Part shown: piece by piece, positions 41,972 to 53,530 of the stretch
Layout: each line of letters opens with the position of its first letter
How positions within the stretch are numbered: position 1 is the stretch's first letter
From: Mytilisepta virgata
Taxonomy: Eukaryota; Mollusca; Bivalvia; Mytilida; Mytilidae
Direction of reading: 5' to 3'
Assembly: GCA_028015205.1 (NCBI GenBank)
Contig: CM051520.1
Span: forward strand, 64,798,694-64,862,693
DNA length: 64,000 bases
Position numbers and translations under genes: made by a program
The notes under the pieces: model-generated
Told to the model about the DNA's origin: nothing
Database searches by the model: none
What the model saw: only the letters and a program-made list of their open reading frames with translations

Positions 41972-43025
41972 GTAAGTAGAATTTGTTTAAAAACCACAGT
42001 TATTTTCACAATGTACACTGTATACTAAAAACAGGTTTATTCATGGTCAACCTAAGTCAAAAGGTTTTAAAAATATGTGAGTATTTAAAGGCATACATGT
42101 GTATATCAGAATCGCTATAGATAAAACATGTCGATCCTTTGTTTTTGTGTGTTTATTCATGGAAAAGGTAATATGAATTCATAACAGAAATGTGACAAAA
42201 AGATCTCATTTTTTGTATTTAACATACATATGTATTTTTTTAAGATCTTGGTAATTGAGTATGAATGTTCACAATTTGTTGAGATCTTGGGGCTTGTATA
42301 TACAGAACGAGTGACCAATAACTTGTTCAGATCTTGGTGCTTGAATATACAGGATGAGTGACCAATAATTGTTGAGATCTTGATGCTTGTATATACAGGA
42401 TGAGTGACCAATAATTTGTTGAGATCTTGGTGCTTGTATATACAGGATGAGTGACCAATAACTTGTTGAGATCTTGGTGCCTGTATATACAGGATGAGTG
42501 ACCAATAATTTGTTGAGATCTTGGTGCTTGTATATACAGGATGAGTGACCAATAATTTGTTGAGATCTTGGTGCTTGTATATACAGGATGAGTGACCAAT
42601 AACTTGTTGAGATCTTGGTGCTTGTATATACAGGATGAATTTTGTTGAGATCTTATTACGATTTATAGGATTTCTTATGGGCTTCACATACACGATTTTT
42701 CTTACTAATCTTTACGAATAATCAGTTCGTAGTAATTAGCAAGTATTCGCATTCACATCGCAAGCATTCATACAGTATTTAACTCACAAGGATTCGAAAA
42801 CAACTCGTAGACATTCTAATTGATTCGTGAAAGAAATGACATTTTTTTTAACATGTCAAAAAATTTATAGGAATACTTACAAATCTTGTTTTGATCATAT
42901 TATTCGCAAAGTAATCGCAAAATTGCATATTTTGCGTGTGTTTACATTTGACAATGACATGAGGTGCATTTGCTTATTGTGATAGTTACTTTTACTGATA
43001 GTCTTGTCGCATAAATTTGTTGTAG
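41972..43025 (+). other. Intron 1 of the DUF4806-type gene (remaining part)
   Basis: Begins with the original donor GTAAGT and ends TTTGTTGTAG. It contains the 47-bp minisatellite. Confidence 0.65.
42275..42660. repeat. 47-bp minisatellite in intron 1
   Basis: Eight to nine copies of a 47-bp unit built on TTGTTGAGATCTTGGTGCTT and ACAGGATGAGTGACCAATAA; GAGATC starts recur at 42,281, 42,328, 42,374, 42,421, 42,468, 42,515, 42,562 and 42,609. The long minus-strand ORF across it is an artefact of the repeat. Confidence 0.9.
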
Positions 43026-43134
43026 ACTCATTTATCAGGGCAAGGGAAAAGTTAAGGGAGGCAGAGAATACTTCTGCATCAGACCTCCAAACAGACAGGG
43101 ATGTGGAAAACAGTCCACAGAAACGGAAGAAGAG
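43026..43134 (+). CDS. DUF4806-type gene, exon 2
   Basis: Acceptor TTTGTTGTAG, donor AG|GTAAAC. Encodes DSFIRAREKLREAEN...SPQKRKKR, the basic segment that usually follows the N-terminal module in this family. Confidence 0.75.
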
Positions 43135-43970
43135 GTAAACAATACGGTTTTATTAAATTTTATGCAAGTTTCTTACTTTATAACTCCAATGCGTAGGACA
43201 TATAATTTTAATTTTATACATCCCTGATTATTTCTAACCATTCGTAAGCCCAACCCATCCCTAGGTGACTTAATGTCTAAAATTAACACCCGCTGAGCCG
43301 ACTCGTTTTTGAGTCCAACATTTCCAAAATGGCGACCGTTGCCATGGAAACATAAAAAAGACGGGGGAATTTTTGACAATAGGGGACAATAGTAAAGGCC
43401 TGCGAAGTGGGAATTCGTTTGGAAGACTTTTTCTAGCAGCATCATGATACAGTTTTCATTTTATATAATTAAAACAAATGTAAGGATATGGAGTAAATGT
43501 ACATGACACAAAATCTCAGTGAATACATTGAATAAATAGCAATGGAACAACGCTTTTATTTTTGTTCTTCATCTTGAAGGCCTTCAACAATGAGCAAAAA
43601 CTCATATCTCATGACAAGTTCAAAACAGCCCCTAGCACCGGTTTAAGAAGAAATCCATTGCCAGATGTTGATCAACACTATATCTGTCCTCGGTCTTTTC
43701 TTTTAACGGATGCGGGGTTGTCAACAAACATTAAAAACTGGAAAAGTGTTCTGACAAGCACTGTCATCCGTTGCCCGACGAAAGGGCCAATGCCAATACC
43801 AACATAAAAAAAGACCACAGGGCACTCATCGAGTGAATTGTAAGAAAACTGAAAGATAAAACAAATAAAAATCAAATGACGTGGGCATTATGTCAACTGA
43901 TGGACATGATAATAATTTGGTTTGTAGGTTGGATTTAGTTCTTTTAATGCTACATTTGTGTAAATTTCAG
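43135..43970 (+). other. Intron 2 of the DUF4806-type gene
   Basis: AT-rich with degenerate repeat remnants; includes a TTCCAAAATGGCGACCGTTG-type fragment shared in part with 48.5 kb. No gene seen. Confidence 0.5.
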
Positions 43971-44287
43971 ACAAAACCAGAGATATGTTAATTCATCCGA
44001 AGATGAAAATGAAGACAAAAGAAAAAACAAAAGACCAGTTAAAAGAATACAATCGTCTGAGTCGGAGTCGTCTCCGGAAAAACAGAGAACACCAACAAAA
44101 AGGTCACGTTTCATCCCGGAAAAACAGAGAACACCTACAAAAAAAGCACGTCACATCCCGCCACCAATGCCAGATCTTCCACGAACTCCGTGCCAACCAT
44201 CAACCTCACGCCAAACATCTAGCATCTCTAGGCCGACTTTGTTTGGGGGTGGGTCGTCAGCAGCGTCACCCATCAGTTCTGTATCAG
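43971..44287 (+). CDS. DUF4806-type gene, exon 3
   Basis: Acceptor TAAATTTCAG, donor CAG|GTAATT. Low-complexity linker with two RSRFIPEKQRTPTK / PEKQRTPTK repeats and a Ser-rich end (FGGGSSAASPISSVS). Confidence 0.75.
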
Positions 44288-44534
44288 GTAATTAAAGAAT
44301 ATTATTACGTAAACAGAAGTTTTTTACTTCTTATTGGTTAAAAAAAACTTAAAAAGTAATGAGCAGCAATGATAAAAAAAAAACAAAATGTATTATAAAT
44401 ACTGCGCTATAAATAAATAAACGCCTTCATATCAACATATATTCTGCTATATATACATCATGTGTCATGTTACAACCCTAGAGTAAACCTACGAGGAGGC
44501 ATCACCCGTTTATCGAAAGCTATATTTTTTATAG

Positions 44535-44640
44535 CCTAGGTGGCCGAGTGGTCTAGGGCGCTGGACATGGTGCAGGTGATGTTGTCGTAGATGTCACAAC
44601 AGCAGAGGTTCGAGTCCCGCAGAGGGAACGACTGAAAATA
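44535..44640 (+). mobile_element. tRNA-Leu-like SINE head
   Basis: TGGCCGAGTGGTCTAGGGCG followed after about 50 bp by GGTTCGAGTCCCGC gives A and B boxes like tRNA-Leu. The acceptor stem ends do not pair and the T stem is imperfect, so it is a tRNA-derived SINE or tRNA pseudogene, not a working tRNA. Confidence 0.55.
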
Positions 44641-44969
44641 ATTTGCAGTTCTAACAATGTTTAGCTGATTTTCAGACGTATATATATATAAACTCGGCCC
44701 GGGGAATGTAATGGTTTCAGGTTGATAAATCACGGTAGCAACTTATACCAAACTCATAATTGTAAACCTATCAGAATGACTCGCTAGCAACATTTCTACT
44801 CTAAAATTAGTCCTGAAAATCATGACTGTGTAGTTATTTTTAGTTGGGTGTTTCTCGTTATTCCACACAAACCAGGTCATTAGGGCTATTAATGTGATTT
44901 CCGACTTCGTATATTGGATATGATAAAATTGTTTGAACAGTACTTTTATTTAAACTGTTCCATCAACTA

Positions 44970-45951
44970 CACTCTAAAAATGGTGTTTAGATCTTAAACA
45001 CAATCCTAAACACATATTTTATGTTGAATTTTTAACACGTTTAGCCCCTAAACATGTTTAAGCAGCAAGAATGTGTTTAGGTTTTAAACACGTTTAGCAT
45101 TTTAACATGTTTAGGATTAGAAATATGCTATTATGTTATTATGTTTTTATTTTTAATAAATATCTCGGAAATACACTCTTTCTTGTACTATGCAACTGTT
45201 CGTAAACATAACAGCGAAGTTTGGGAGTTTTTAATGAAACATTTATTAGAAATATTGTAAACACTGTCAGCTTTACTTAGTACTCCAACAGCAATCTGAA
45301 AATAGAAATAAAGTACATTATATTAAAATAAAACACATTTATAAGCATCAATGTTCATTTTTAATATTTTAAACTGATGAGTTTGAGAAAAACAATGTTG
45401 AAAACTAGCTAGTACATCGATCAATTACAACACAACAACAGAGTGTTTTGCACGACAGTTTTAACACCATTGCATTAAACAACAATAATTATAGTTTATA
45501 TTAATAAAATAACTCCAAAACGTCATAAGCTTACCTTTGAAACAAAAATACATGACTGTTGTCTGGTCGTATCTCTGAACATGTGGGTAAATATCTCCAT
45601 CGTGTTCTCGCACCATTTCTTCTTTCAAATATTAAACAAAGAAAGATCGCAGCGCCCTCTGCAGGGACCATGTGCCTGTTTACATAATTAGGTCTAAACA
45701 TGTTTAGATGTTTAGAACACAGAATCAATAATATGTTTAGGCGTTTAGGATTGTGTTTAAGTGACGAAAAATGATAGTAATATAGTTAAAGACTGATATT
45801 TTTAATGAACTAAACATGTTCAAATCCTAAACATGTTTAGTCTAAATACGTTAAACTTCAAATGTGCTTAGGCTCTGAACACAATCCTCAACGTGTTTAG
45901 AGCTAAACATGTTCTACAGGTGTTCAAATCCTAAACACCATTTTTACAGTG
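44970..45951. mobile_element. 982-bp CACTA-like non-autonomous element in intron 3
   Basis: The left end CACTCTAAAAATGGTGTTTA mirrors the right end, whose reverse complement is CACTGTAAAAATGGTGTTTA. TA at 44,968-44,969 and 45,952-45,953 is a 2-bp duplication. Both ends are packed with AAACATGTTTAG/GTGTTTAGG motifs. The middle (45.1-45.7 kb) has no ORF of note. Confidence 0.8.
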
Positions 45952-45995
45952 TAAATTTTAGAAACATAATATGATAAAACATTTTCATTTTTCAG

Positions 45996-46210
45996 CAACA
46001 GAGAAAAAAATTTTGGAAATGTTGTGCGAGGTAAAGGCAAATATGAAGCACATGGCAAAAGACATCAGTATAATAAAGAAAAAAATTGACACCTCAGCAA
46101 ACGTAGTGTCTGATGATTTACCAGGAGATATGTTGTTACCTATCAAAGACCAGCAACAAATTGAGGACATGGAAAACAAATTAGAAGATGACAGTTGCAG
46201 AGAGCACTTG
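45996..46210 (+). CDS. DUF4806-type gene, exon 4
   Basis: Acceptor CATTTTTCAG, donor TTG|GTAAGT. Encodes TEKKILEMLCEVKANMKHMA (coiled-coil-like) and the start of DUF4806. Confidence 0.8.
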
Positions 46211-46329
46211 GTAAGTTACAACAATCTATAAAACTCGATTTCATTCCAATTTTTCTTTGTGTAAAATCTATACTCTTTGCAAAATACACTCCTGAGCTTA
46301 GTAACGATATAAACTTTTTTTTTCTTCAG

Positions 46330-46489
46330 ATCAGCTACCTGGGTAGAATTGGAGGTGACAATGTTGGAGACTGTGTAAGAAGGGTTTTAAATGCAGTCAT
46401 GGTTACGGATGTTGCAGTTACCCTGAATTGGAAGGGGAAAGAAGACAAAAAGTCGTTTGAATCCTTGAGATTGTGTGGTGTTATCAAAT
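46330..46489 (+). CDS. DUF4806-type gene, exon 5
   Basis: Acceptor TTTTTCTTCAG, donor AAAT|GTAAG. Core of DUF4806: GRIGGDNVGDCVRRVLNAVM and LNWKGKEDKKSFESLRLCGV. Confidence 0.8.
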
Positions 46490-46963
46490 GTAAGACATTG
46501 ATATATTTATAATTTTTCATACCTGTATTAATATGTGTGTAAGTGAGCAACTTGACGGCGCACCTTCCAAAAAAAGAGGCATTAATCAATTAGTGAATAA
46601 ATAAATACCGAAGGTGCCGTAAATTTAGCATCAGTATATGGCCATTTCAACATTGTATGTCTCATCAGTACAGATAAATTCAAAACATTTGGAAGAGCAA
46701 AAGATGTATAAAGGCGGATAGTGACCGATGCAACCGAATGAATAAAGTAATTAAGTGTGTTTTGTTCAATTTGATCTTTAACATTATTTTAGACTAAGAA
46801 CTGAAACATTGTGTTGTTGTCCCATGCGCCTTTTCAAATATTTTGATTTGATTTGTATGTTCTAGCCCTGCCCTGGATAAAGCTAAAGTACTGCTCACTA
46901 TACGTTAAACACTAAATAATCAATCATTTATTAATTTCAAAAGCCATTTTTTTTATATTGCAG

Positions 46964-47133
46964 CTGCTGTTAGAAAAAATCAAATGACCAAAAACGAGAC
47001 TGATGATAAAATTGAAACGGTCATCAAGAAGTGGTTGAAATACGCGAGTGACAGGAATGGTGGTCGGAAAATTAGAGAGGAGAAGAAAAAAGAAAGAGAA
47101 AGGAACCAAGTGGAAGAAGTTGAGCAAACATGA
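46964..47133 (+). CDS. DUF4806-type gene, exon 6
   Basis: Acceptor TTATATTGCAG, stop TGA at 47,131. Ends DUF4806 with ETVIKKWLKYASDRNGG and a charged tail. A possible ATTAAA poly(A) signal is near 47,180. Confidence 0.8.
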
Positions 47134-47559
47134 TAAAACATAAATAACTTTGATACGTGTATAATCTTTGCTCTAACATTAAAATTATCATTTGTTACTT
47201 ATGTATTGTTCAAACTCACTTAATCTGAAGCATACCAGCACAAGTCCGTTAAATCCCACGTTACAAATGAACAAACAAAGTTATAAAAGGAAACTAAACA
47301 GTCATTCAACAAAAATGGAATATAAAGGTGCCAGGAAAGGGAAAGCATATGACATCAATCACCCAAGTCAAGTATACTCTCAATGTTTATGGGTTTAAAT
47401 GTCCGACATCTTCGAAAAAAAACGGCATGTTTACGGAGCTACAATATCATCACAGATAAAAGATGACAAATAGGCAAATAATGTTTTAAACCAACGCCAA
47501 CTTTAGCAATTTTTCAGCCAAATTGTGTAAATATTACAAAACATGGAGTAAATTTATAT
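47134..47559. other. 3' flank of the DUF4806-type gene
   Basis: No further exon is seen after the TGA. A short ORF at 47,192-47,398 has no recognisable features. Confidence 0.45.
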
Positions 47560-48022
47560 TGGACCAATAGTCGGCATGTCGACGGAATATTAGAATTGAG
47601 ACATTGACCCAACTTCAGGCCAATACAGGTAGCATTTTATCATTGAATAAAGGTCGGCATATTGTTGGTTAATTGGAGGTTATTAGTCGAACCAACGTCA
47701 TGCCGACGAAAGTAGAATGATCTGGGCATTGGACAATGGTCGGCATATTGTCGGCTAGCTGGGATTTAACGTTGGGCTGACGTAGGCCCAACGTAAAGCC
47801 AACTTCTTACCGATGCAAGAGAACAATCTGAACACTGGATGATGGTCGGGATATCGTCGCACTATTGAAATTTCAACGTCGGCCCAACGTCGAACCAACC
47901 AGCCGCGCCAACGTCTCCCCGATGAGCAAGATGACGTCGGGCCGACGTCGGTTGCCAACGTCAGGCCAACGTCAGAGGCGACCAAAACCCGACGTTGGGC
48001 CAACGTCACATTGCAGACTGGG
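47560..48022 (-). repeat. Right end with GACGTTGG subterminal motifs
   Basis: Many copies of CCAACGTC/GACGTTGG and GTCGGCAT motifs, ending CATTGCAGACTGGG. In inverted relation to 33,326-33,600. Confidence 0.7.
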
Positions 48023-48300
48023 CCATAACCCCTCAAAGGAATTTCATTAAACTTTATCTGTGCATTAACCTTAATGCACAAGTGTGCATATATATTTCAT
48101 TTTCAGAAAATTTTTATTTTTTGAAAAAAAAAAGGGGGTGAGGTCAAAACTTCTATCCTCAACTTCTGCATAACCGCTCAAAGGAATTTGATGAAACCTT
48201 AATGCAAAGGTGTGCATATATATTTGATTTTTAGAAAATTTTAATATCTTTTGTAAAAATTGACATCCACAGGCGACACATGTCTTCCTTGGAAGACTCA
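48023..48300. repeat. Target repeat of the 14.7-kb element
   Basis: ATAACCCCTCAAAGGAATTT recurs as ATAACCGCTCAAAGGAATTT near 48,170, and GTGCATATATATTT occurs twice (48,083 and 48,211). The upstream half of the first copy is at 33,234-33,325, on the other side of the transposon. Confidence 0.65.
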
Positions 48301-49790
48301 CACATTTTTGTAGTATTAATGTCGCCCCAAGACGTAGTCAGGACGGCATATTGTTATTGTTCCGTTTGGTTTTTTTTCTTCCACCTAATTTTGTCCGCAC
48401 AAGGTCTCAGAGATGACTGGAATAATATTTATGAAGGTTCACAATAATGTTGATCACCAAGTCTGGTTGTGCATGTAACATTAAAATTTTTCAAAATGGC
48501 CGACGTTGCCATGGAAACGGAAAGAGTATGAAAATTTTTGAAAACTTTCAGATCTCAAAAATTGTACCATAGAATTTAATGAAACTTTGTACTTTTATAA
48601 AGTATGATTAGTAGAACATGTTCATGAAAAAAAATTGTGATCGGTTGGAGAAGTTTGGCGGCCATTTTGAAAAATGTTGTAAAAAAGATGAAAAACTTAA
48701 CATTGTCTGATTTCAATGAAAATTGATATTTATTCTAAATTTGGGATGGCAAACAAGATGCAATCATCAGACTACAAAAAAGTTTCAAAATGGCCACAGT
48801 GGGAAACTTCTGCTACTCCTCAAATTTCTGGATAATTTTTAAATTTTTTATTTTTTCATTGCAAAGAATTTCTTTTCATTTAAATGTCCACTTAAGAAGT
48901 GACCATAGATCAAAAGTTTGGTCGTTTAATGGACTTTTATGTAAAATATACAATTTTTGGAATAAAAATGTCAAAATTGAAAAAAATCACATATTTTTGA
49001 ATTTTTTGGTTTGTAAAGTGAAACAGTTTGACATTCACAACAAAATAATCAAATTGACAGATACAAAAACATATTTGAAAAGTCAATTTCTGCAATTTTC
49101 GTTGTTTTTGGGCCAAAATAACAATCCAAAGATACTAATATTAGATATAGTAAATTTATACTATGCTGTATACGACGCATTTCAAGGAGTTACCTCTCAT
49201 CAGCAGCATTAAAACCGACACATTTGGAAGATCAAAAACCAAACTTATTTTAAACAAGAAGTACTCATAACCAAAAATACCGAAATAGGAAGCCAAATTT
49301 CAGCTAAGGAGATCTACCATGTACAATACAAGGAATGAACCCTTAGTATTTCTATCATTTTTGAATTTTACTAAATACTGGTAATTTCTATAACAAATCA
49401 ATGAATAATCATGTCAGACAAAAATAGTACAAATGGAAAAAAAACTCAATATCTGAATTTTTTTTTAAATTATTTTTTTTATTGGAAGGAATTTCTTTTC
49501 ACTTAAATATCCACTAAGAAGTGCCCATAGACCAAAAGTGTGGTTGTTTAACGGACGAAGTAAAAATGTCAAAATTGAAGAAGAAAAAAATCCCATATAA
49601 TAATGGAAATTCTTATTTCTTATTTTTCTTTTTTTTTCACTAGTCGAGTGAAACAGTTTGACATTCACAAAAAAAAAAAAAAAAAAAAAAAAAATCAAAT
49701 TGTAGTTTGTAATATGAATATCTTGGTAATTGAAAACTCTTAATTTATTTCTCAGTTGCATTTTATACATATCAATCATTGGTTAGTCAC
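48301..49790. repeat. AT-rich DNA with a ~100-bp direct repeat
   Basis: GGAATTTCTTTTCA...CCACTNAAGAAGTG...GGTTGTTTAAnGGAC-type sequence occurs near 48,860 and again near 49,485, and AAACAGTTTGACATTCACAA near 49,021 and 49,649. A poly-A run lies at 49,672-49,694. The ORF at 48,790-49,212 lies across this repeat and is not convincing. Confidence 0.5.
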
Positions 49791-52700
49791 TGTGACTGTT
49801 CATTTCCTCTTTCAACGGCAGTTGCATCATCAACAATTCTGACTTCTGCTCGACATTTACAGTACCAGGTAGCATTTGATTCTTTAGAAGGAACATGTCC
49901 ATGTCCAAGTCCTACATGAAGAAGGTGATTTTGGTCCTTATGTCACAGTCACCTTCTATGTGTTTTTGTATATAGCTTGTGCTAAGTTTTGGCTGGTTTG
50001 TTCCACATGTTAAGTTTAATTGGTCTTCATCTAAAAGTAATTTGGTGGAAGGCTGTGTTACTCGCCAAGATGCATCCTCACACCAATTAATATGACTGTA
50101 GGTCCCTTTGTGTCGAAGAACTGAACTCTGACGTAAAACTTAACCTAAGTCAATGAAGCACAATAAGTAGGTCAGAGTGACCTAGTTTTGGTTGGAGGCT
50201 GTGTTACTCCCCAAGATGCACCCTCACACAAATTAATATGATTGTAGGTCACTTTGTATGTTAAAACTAATTTTTGACATACTAGTATATAAATACTTAA
50301 AAGCGAGTCAGCCGAGTAATATGGGTAATGTGACCTTCATCTTATGTTGAATGGTCAGTCTTTTCAACGTGCACCTGCACACTGAAATATATGACCCTAT
50401 GTCAACTAGTAACTGCGAACTGGCTGTGGACACGGACGCAGATGCGGACGCTGGGGTACGCGTTATATACTCCATTAGTCCCCCTCAACTTCGTTGAGGC
50501 GAACTGAAAATTAAGAACAGAGCAAGAATAAATATGTATCCATAGGATACTATAACCTGCTGTCACTTTCATGTTGGTGTTTTGTTAACCATGATCATAA
50601 CCTCTTTATAAGCAAAAACATTCATCTGATACAGGAAGTACTAAAGAACAAACACACGGACACACAGTCCAGAAATCAAAGTGCCCCTAAAACCATAGGC
50701 GGAGAATACAAAAAAGACAAACTGTCTTACAAACTGTCAGTTATGTTTGTGTTCGAGCATTTGGTTTTTAAAGACTTTCCCTTCTGAATTTTCTTGGACT
50801 GCAGTTATGTATTTTTTATATTTAACTTTTATATAACGCCCCAACAATTTGTTGATGTCGGTCAAGACATTTTTAGGCGAGGAGCTACTGATAAAAAAAA
50901 CTGTGTCATGGACGACGCGAACGCAAGACAATAGACTGATGTGAAAATCCCTATTAGTTCCTCTGCTAGAAGCTGTCATTTTTATGTAGATTGTGTATCC
51001 AGAGCGATACAAGCAGATTTTTGGTGTGAATATCAACGCACGGTTTGTCTGTTTATTATATGATGAATTGTGTAATTGATTTATCTTAAATCATTTATAG
51101 AACTCCAATTATTAAAAAAAAACATTTACTTGAGGAAAATCCTCCCCCCCCCCCAAAAAAAAAAACAAAAAAATTACCGACCATTTTAAGACCAGTGCGA
51201 TGAAGTAACGTATATTTGAGACGATGCAAATCTTGTAGGCTTGCTAAAACCATATATAAAATTTGTTTTATGTTTTTATTAATTTAGATAAATATGACGT
51301 CATTTTGATTTCTTTAACGTCATAATAGATTTATTAATTTTTAGGGCTATCTAGCCCTATGTAGCAGCTAGGCTAGCTATGCGGTCAATAGTAAATAGCT
51401 ACGTAGCCCTACGTAGCAGCTACGATATTGAACGCCCCCATATGTGATCGCATCTCGGATTGGATCAGCTTGCATAGTTAGTTACCTTTGACTTGATGAC
51501 TTGTCATCTGCAACTTTTATTTTTCTGACTTGTTTGTACTTAATCAACACGTATATACTGTATAGATTTGTTCTTTCTTTTTTCGTTTAGCCTTATCAAT
51601 TTGTATGCGATTTTTTTAATATTAAAGAATAAAAATAAAGTATAATTTCAAGCGATAAAATAAATAAATGTACATGTACTCGCGTTTTCCAGATATGGGA
51701 ATTTTATATAAACTCGATTTTAACAAAGGCTGCCCTCTACGATCCAATGTTTCTTTATGAATTTGAAAAGACAATTACATGCGGATTGATAAAAAAGCAG
51801 AATATTTTGAATCTTGATTGGCGGCCCATGTAAAAATTGCTAATATGTGCGAAAAATTGCAGAAAAATTGATGTTTTCTATAACTGTACCCGATTTTAGA
51901 CTGACATTGGGCTTTGCTGTGTAAGTAATAATATGGAAAAACATCAATAAAAGGAACATGTCTAACTATCTTTTGGCGAGAAATGAAAATCAGGGCCGTT
52001 TTCGATACTTCGTGAACCTTCTCCTTTTCATGTAACAATAAAAGATTTGATTTTTTTTAGATAAGTTAATACCAAATTTCAGAACATTGAAAAGGTCTAT
52101 ATATTTCCAACTTTCTCTGTTGAAAAAGTTATACAGTACAGTAAAGATTAAATTAAAATAAATTGTAACAAGGATTTATATAGATCCTTGATAAGAACAA
52201 CTTACTGATTACTAACAATACTTTAGTGAATAAGATGAATCAATTTATTACTTTATAAAAGTTATCGACAGTAAAATTTTAATTTGAAAGCTTATACTAG
52301 AATCTTGATTTCTCGAACTTGAAGGGGTCTGTAAAATTAGAGGTATCAGTAGTTTGAGCAATCGAAGTCCGGAAAATTTTCGTTTACGAACCAGCAATAA
52401 ATTTAAAATCCAGTTTATATCCTTTTTATCAATCCGATGGTTAAAACAACATCCACTCATTAAATCTTGATGTGGAATTAATAATTTTACAATAAATCAC
52501 CAATAAAAATCAAGTGGATTATCAGTGACCTGTAATTGACAATTAATCACCTTCTTGTCATCAATGATCTGACCTCTGGTTTTTTACACATTTGTCACGA
52601 ACGCCAATAAAAAATTATGTCCAAGTTACCGAGAGTAAATTACGTTATATTACTGTTGTACGGATCAGAAAATTTGTTTTGGATATTGAGAAATGGGTGT

Positions 52701-52959
52701 TCGAAAAATCTAGCGTTAATTTACATAGACATAATGGAAAAAATTACCGTACTTTTGTAAAAGGTCCAGAAATCCATGGTATTCGAGGGACCCGAGTTCG
52801 AGCCACTAAGATTCTACTGTATATTTCAGTGTGAACAAAAATCTCACCCATAACCACCCCAATCTTATGATCACCCTTAAATGAGCAAACTCTCACCCAT
52901 ACTAATTCTGAATTTGAATTTGTCACATGTATGGATTGGTTGATTTAATAAAAAAAAAA
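49791..52959. other. Intergenic DNA with minor repeats
   Basis: A ~60-bp block with GGCTGTGTTACTC...CAAGATGCA is present near 50,050 and 50,190. A repeat ending GTCCCCCTCAACTTCGTTGAGGCG near 50,500 resembles the GTTGGGGAGACAT repeat in style. TAGCCCTA/TAGCAGCTA duplications lie at 51,350-51,425. No gene recognised. Confidence 0.45.
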
Positions 52960-53530
52960 TTCTCTGAAACTGCTGGGTCCAAATATTGCCAAAGTTGACA
53001 GAAAGTGTCTATGGGAGGATCTTTATCCCTCATTTTGTTCCAATTGAATAACAAAGATGTCTGCCACAGACAATTCTTGTTTCCTGATTGGCTGATTTAC
53101 GAACAAATCTTTTCCTCTGAAATCATTGGGCCAAATGAACTGAAACTTCACAAAAAGCAACTGTAGAAGGTCCTTAGTGTGCAGATTCCTTATTACTGCT
53201 CAATTGAAACCATATGTGGCCTGAATGTTCCTCATAAGGTTCTGACCAAGTGTTGTTAATTTGGTGTCAATCCCTCATTCAAGATGGCCACCAGCAGAGG
53301 ACTTAGGTTAACGCAAGACCCTATAGGAAATATGTGCAAACATCTTCTGGAAAACCACTGAATTATAGAATATGTTGACCTGTAAGTAGAAGGACCTTGA
53401 TTTAGAACAATTTTGTCCCTACAAGGCTTACCACAATTTAATATAATGATAGGCCGAGAAGTGACTTCTCTGTTTGAGGTGCTTCAATAAAAACTGCTTT
53501 CAAGTGAGGTGAGCGACACCATCTCAGCCC
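52960..53530 (+). repeat. Dispersed bivalve-type repeat copy
   Basis: TCTGAAACTGCTGGGTCCAA, TTGACAGAAAGTGTCTATGG and CAAGATGGCCACCAGCAGAG are all family landmarks; same orientation as other copies. Confidence 0.65.

Larger units (their letters stand above)
44288..45995 (+). other. Intron 3 of the DUF4806-type gene
   Basis: Holds a tRNA-Leu-derived SINE fragment and a 982-bp CACTA-like element; the rest is AT-rich. Confidence 0.6.
37876..47133 (+). pseudogene. Six-exon DUF4806-type gene, split by a nested element at exon 1
   Basis: Exons are 37,876-38,104, 43,026-43,134, 43,971-44,287, 45,996-46,210, 46,330-46,489 and 46,964-47,133. The total is 1,200 nt, or 399 aa plus stop, and the frame is kept at every junction with GT/AG sites. 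The protein has an N-terminal VVEFLDDG...VVPSCW module, a Ser/Pro/basic linker with a repeated PEKQRTPTK motif, a coiled-coil-like segment, and a C-terminal DUF4806 region (LPIKDQQQIEDMENKLEDDS ... YLGRIGGDNVGDCVRRVL ... KKWLKYASDR). DUF4806 proteins are frequent in animal genomes and of unknown function. In this copy a 3,865-bp element sits exactly at the exon 1 donor, so unspliced reading stops at TAG (38,113-38,115). The true 5' start may be spliced in from upstream. Confidence 0.75.
33326..48022 (+). mobile_element. 14.7-kb DNA transposon: Tnp2-like transposase + DUF4806 gene
   Basis: The left end reads CCCAGTCTGCAAGATGACGT and the right end, as reverse complement, CCCAGTCTGCAATGTGACGT; about 29 of the first 35 bases match. 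CC at 33,324-33,325 and 48,023-48,024 is a 2-bp target duplication. Removing the element and one CC joins TCAACTACT to ATAACCCCTCAAAGG, which aligns without gap to TCAACTTCTGCATAACCGCTC in a neighbouring repeat copy near 48,158, so the empty site is confirmed. Both ends are full of GACGTTGG/CCAACGTC motifs. Inside are a 675-aa transposase and a six-exon DUF4806-type gene. Three younger elements are nested in it. Terminal and transposase features point to the CACTA/EnSpm-like group, though the ends are CCC and not CACTA. Confidence 0.8.

Noticed and set aside
42157..42693. 178-aa minus-strand ORF with repeated YIQAPRSQQ-like peptides
   Set aside because: It is the translation of a 47-bp minisatellite; 47 is not a multiple of 3, so all frames stay open by repetition. 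No coding evidence.
44535..44640. Functional tRNA-Leu gene
   Set aside because: A and B boxes are good but the acceptor ends do not pair and the T stem is imperfect; better explained as a SINE head.
48790..49212. 140-aa plus-strand ORF
   Set aside because: Low-complexity AT-rich sequence across a ~100-bp direct repeat that recurs near 49.5 kb; no motif.
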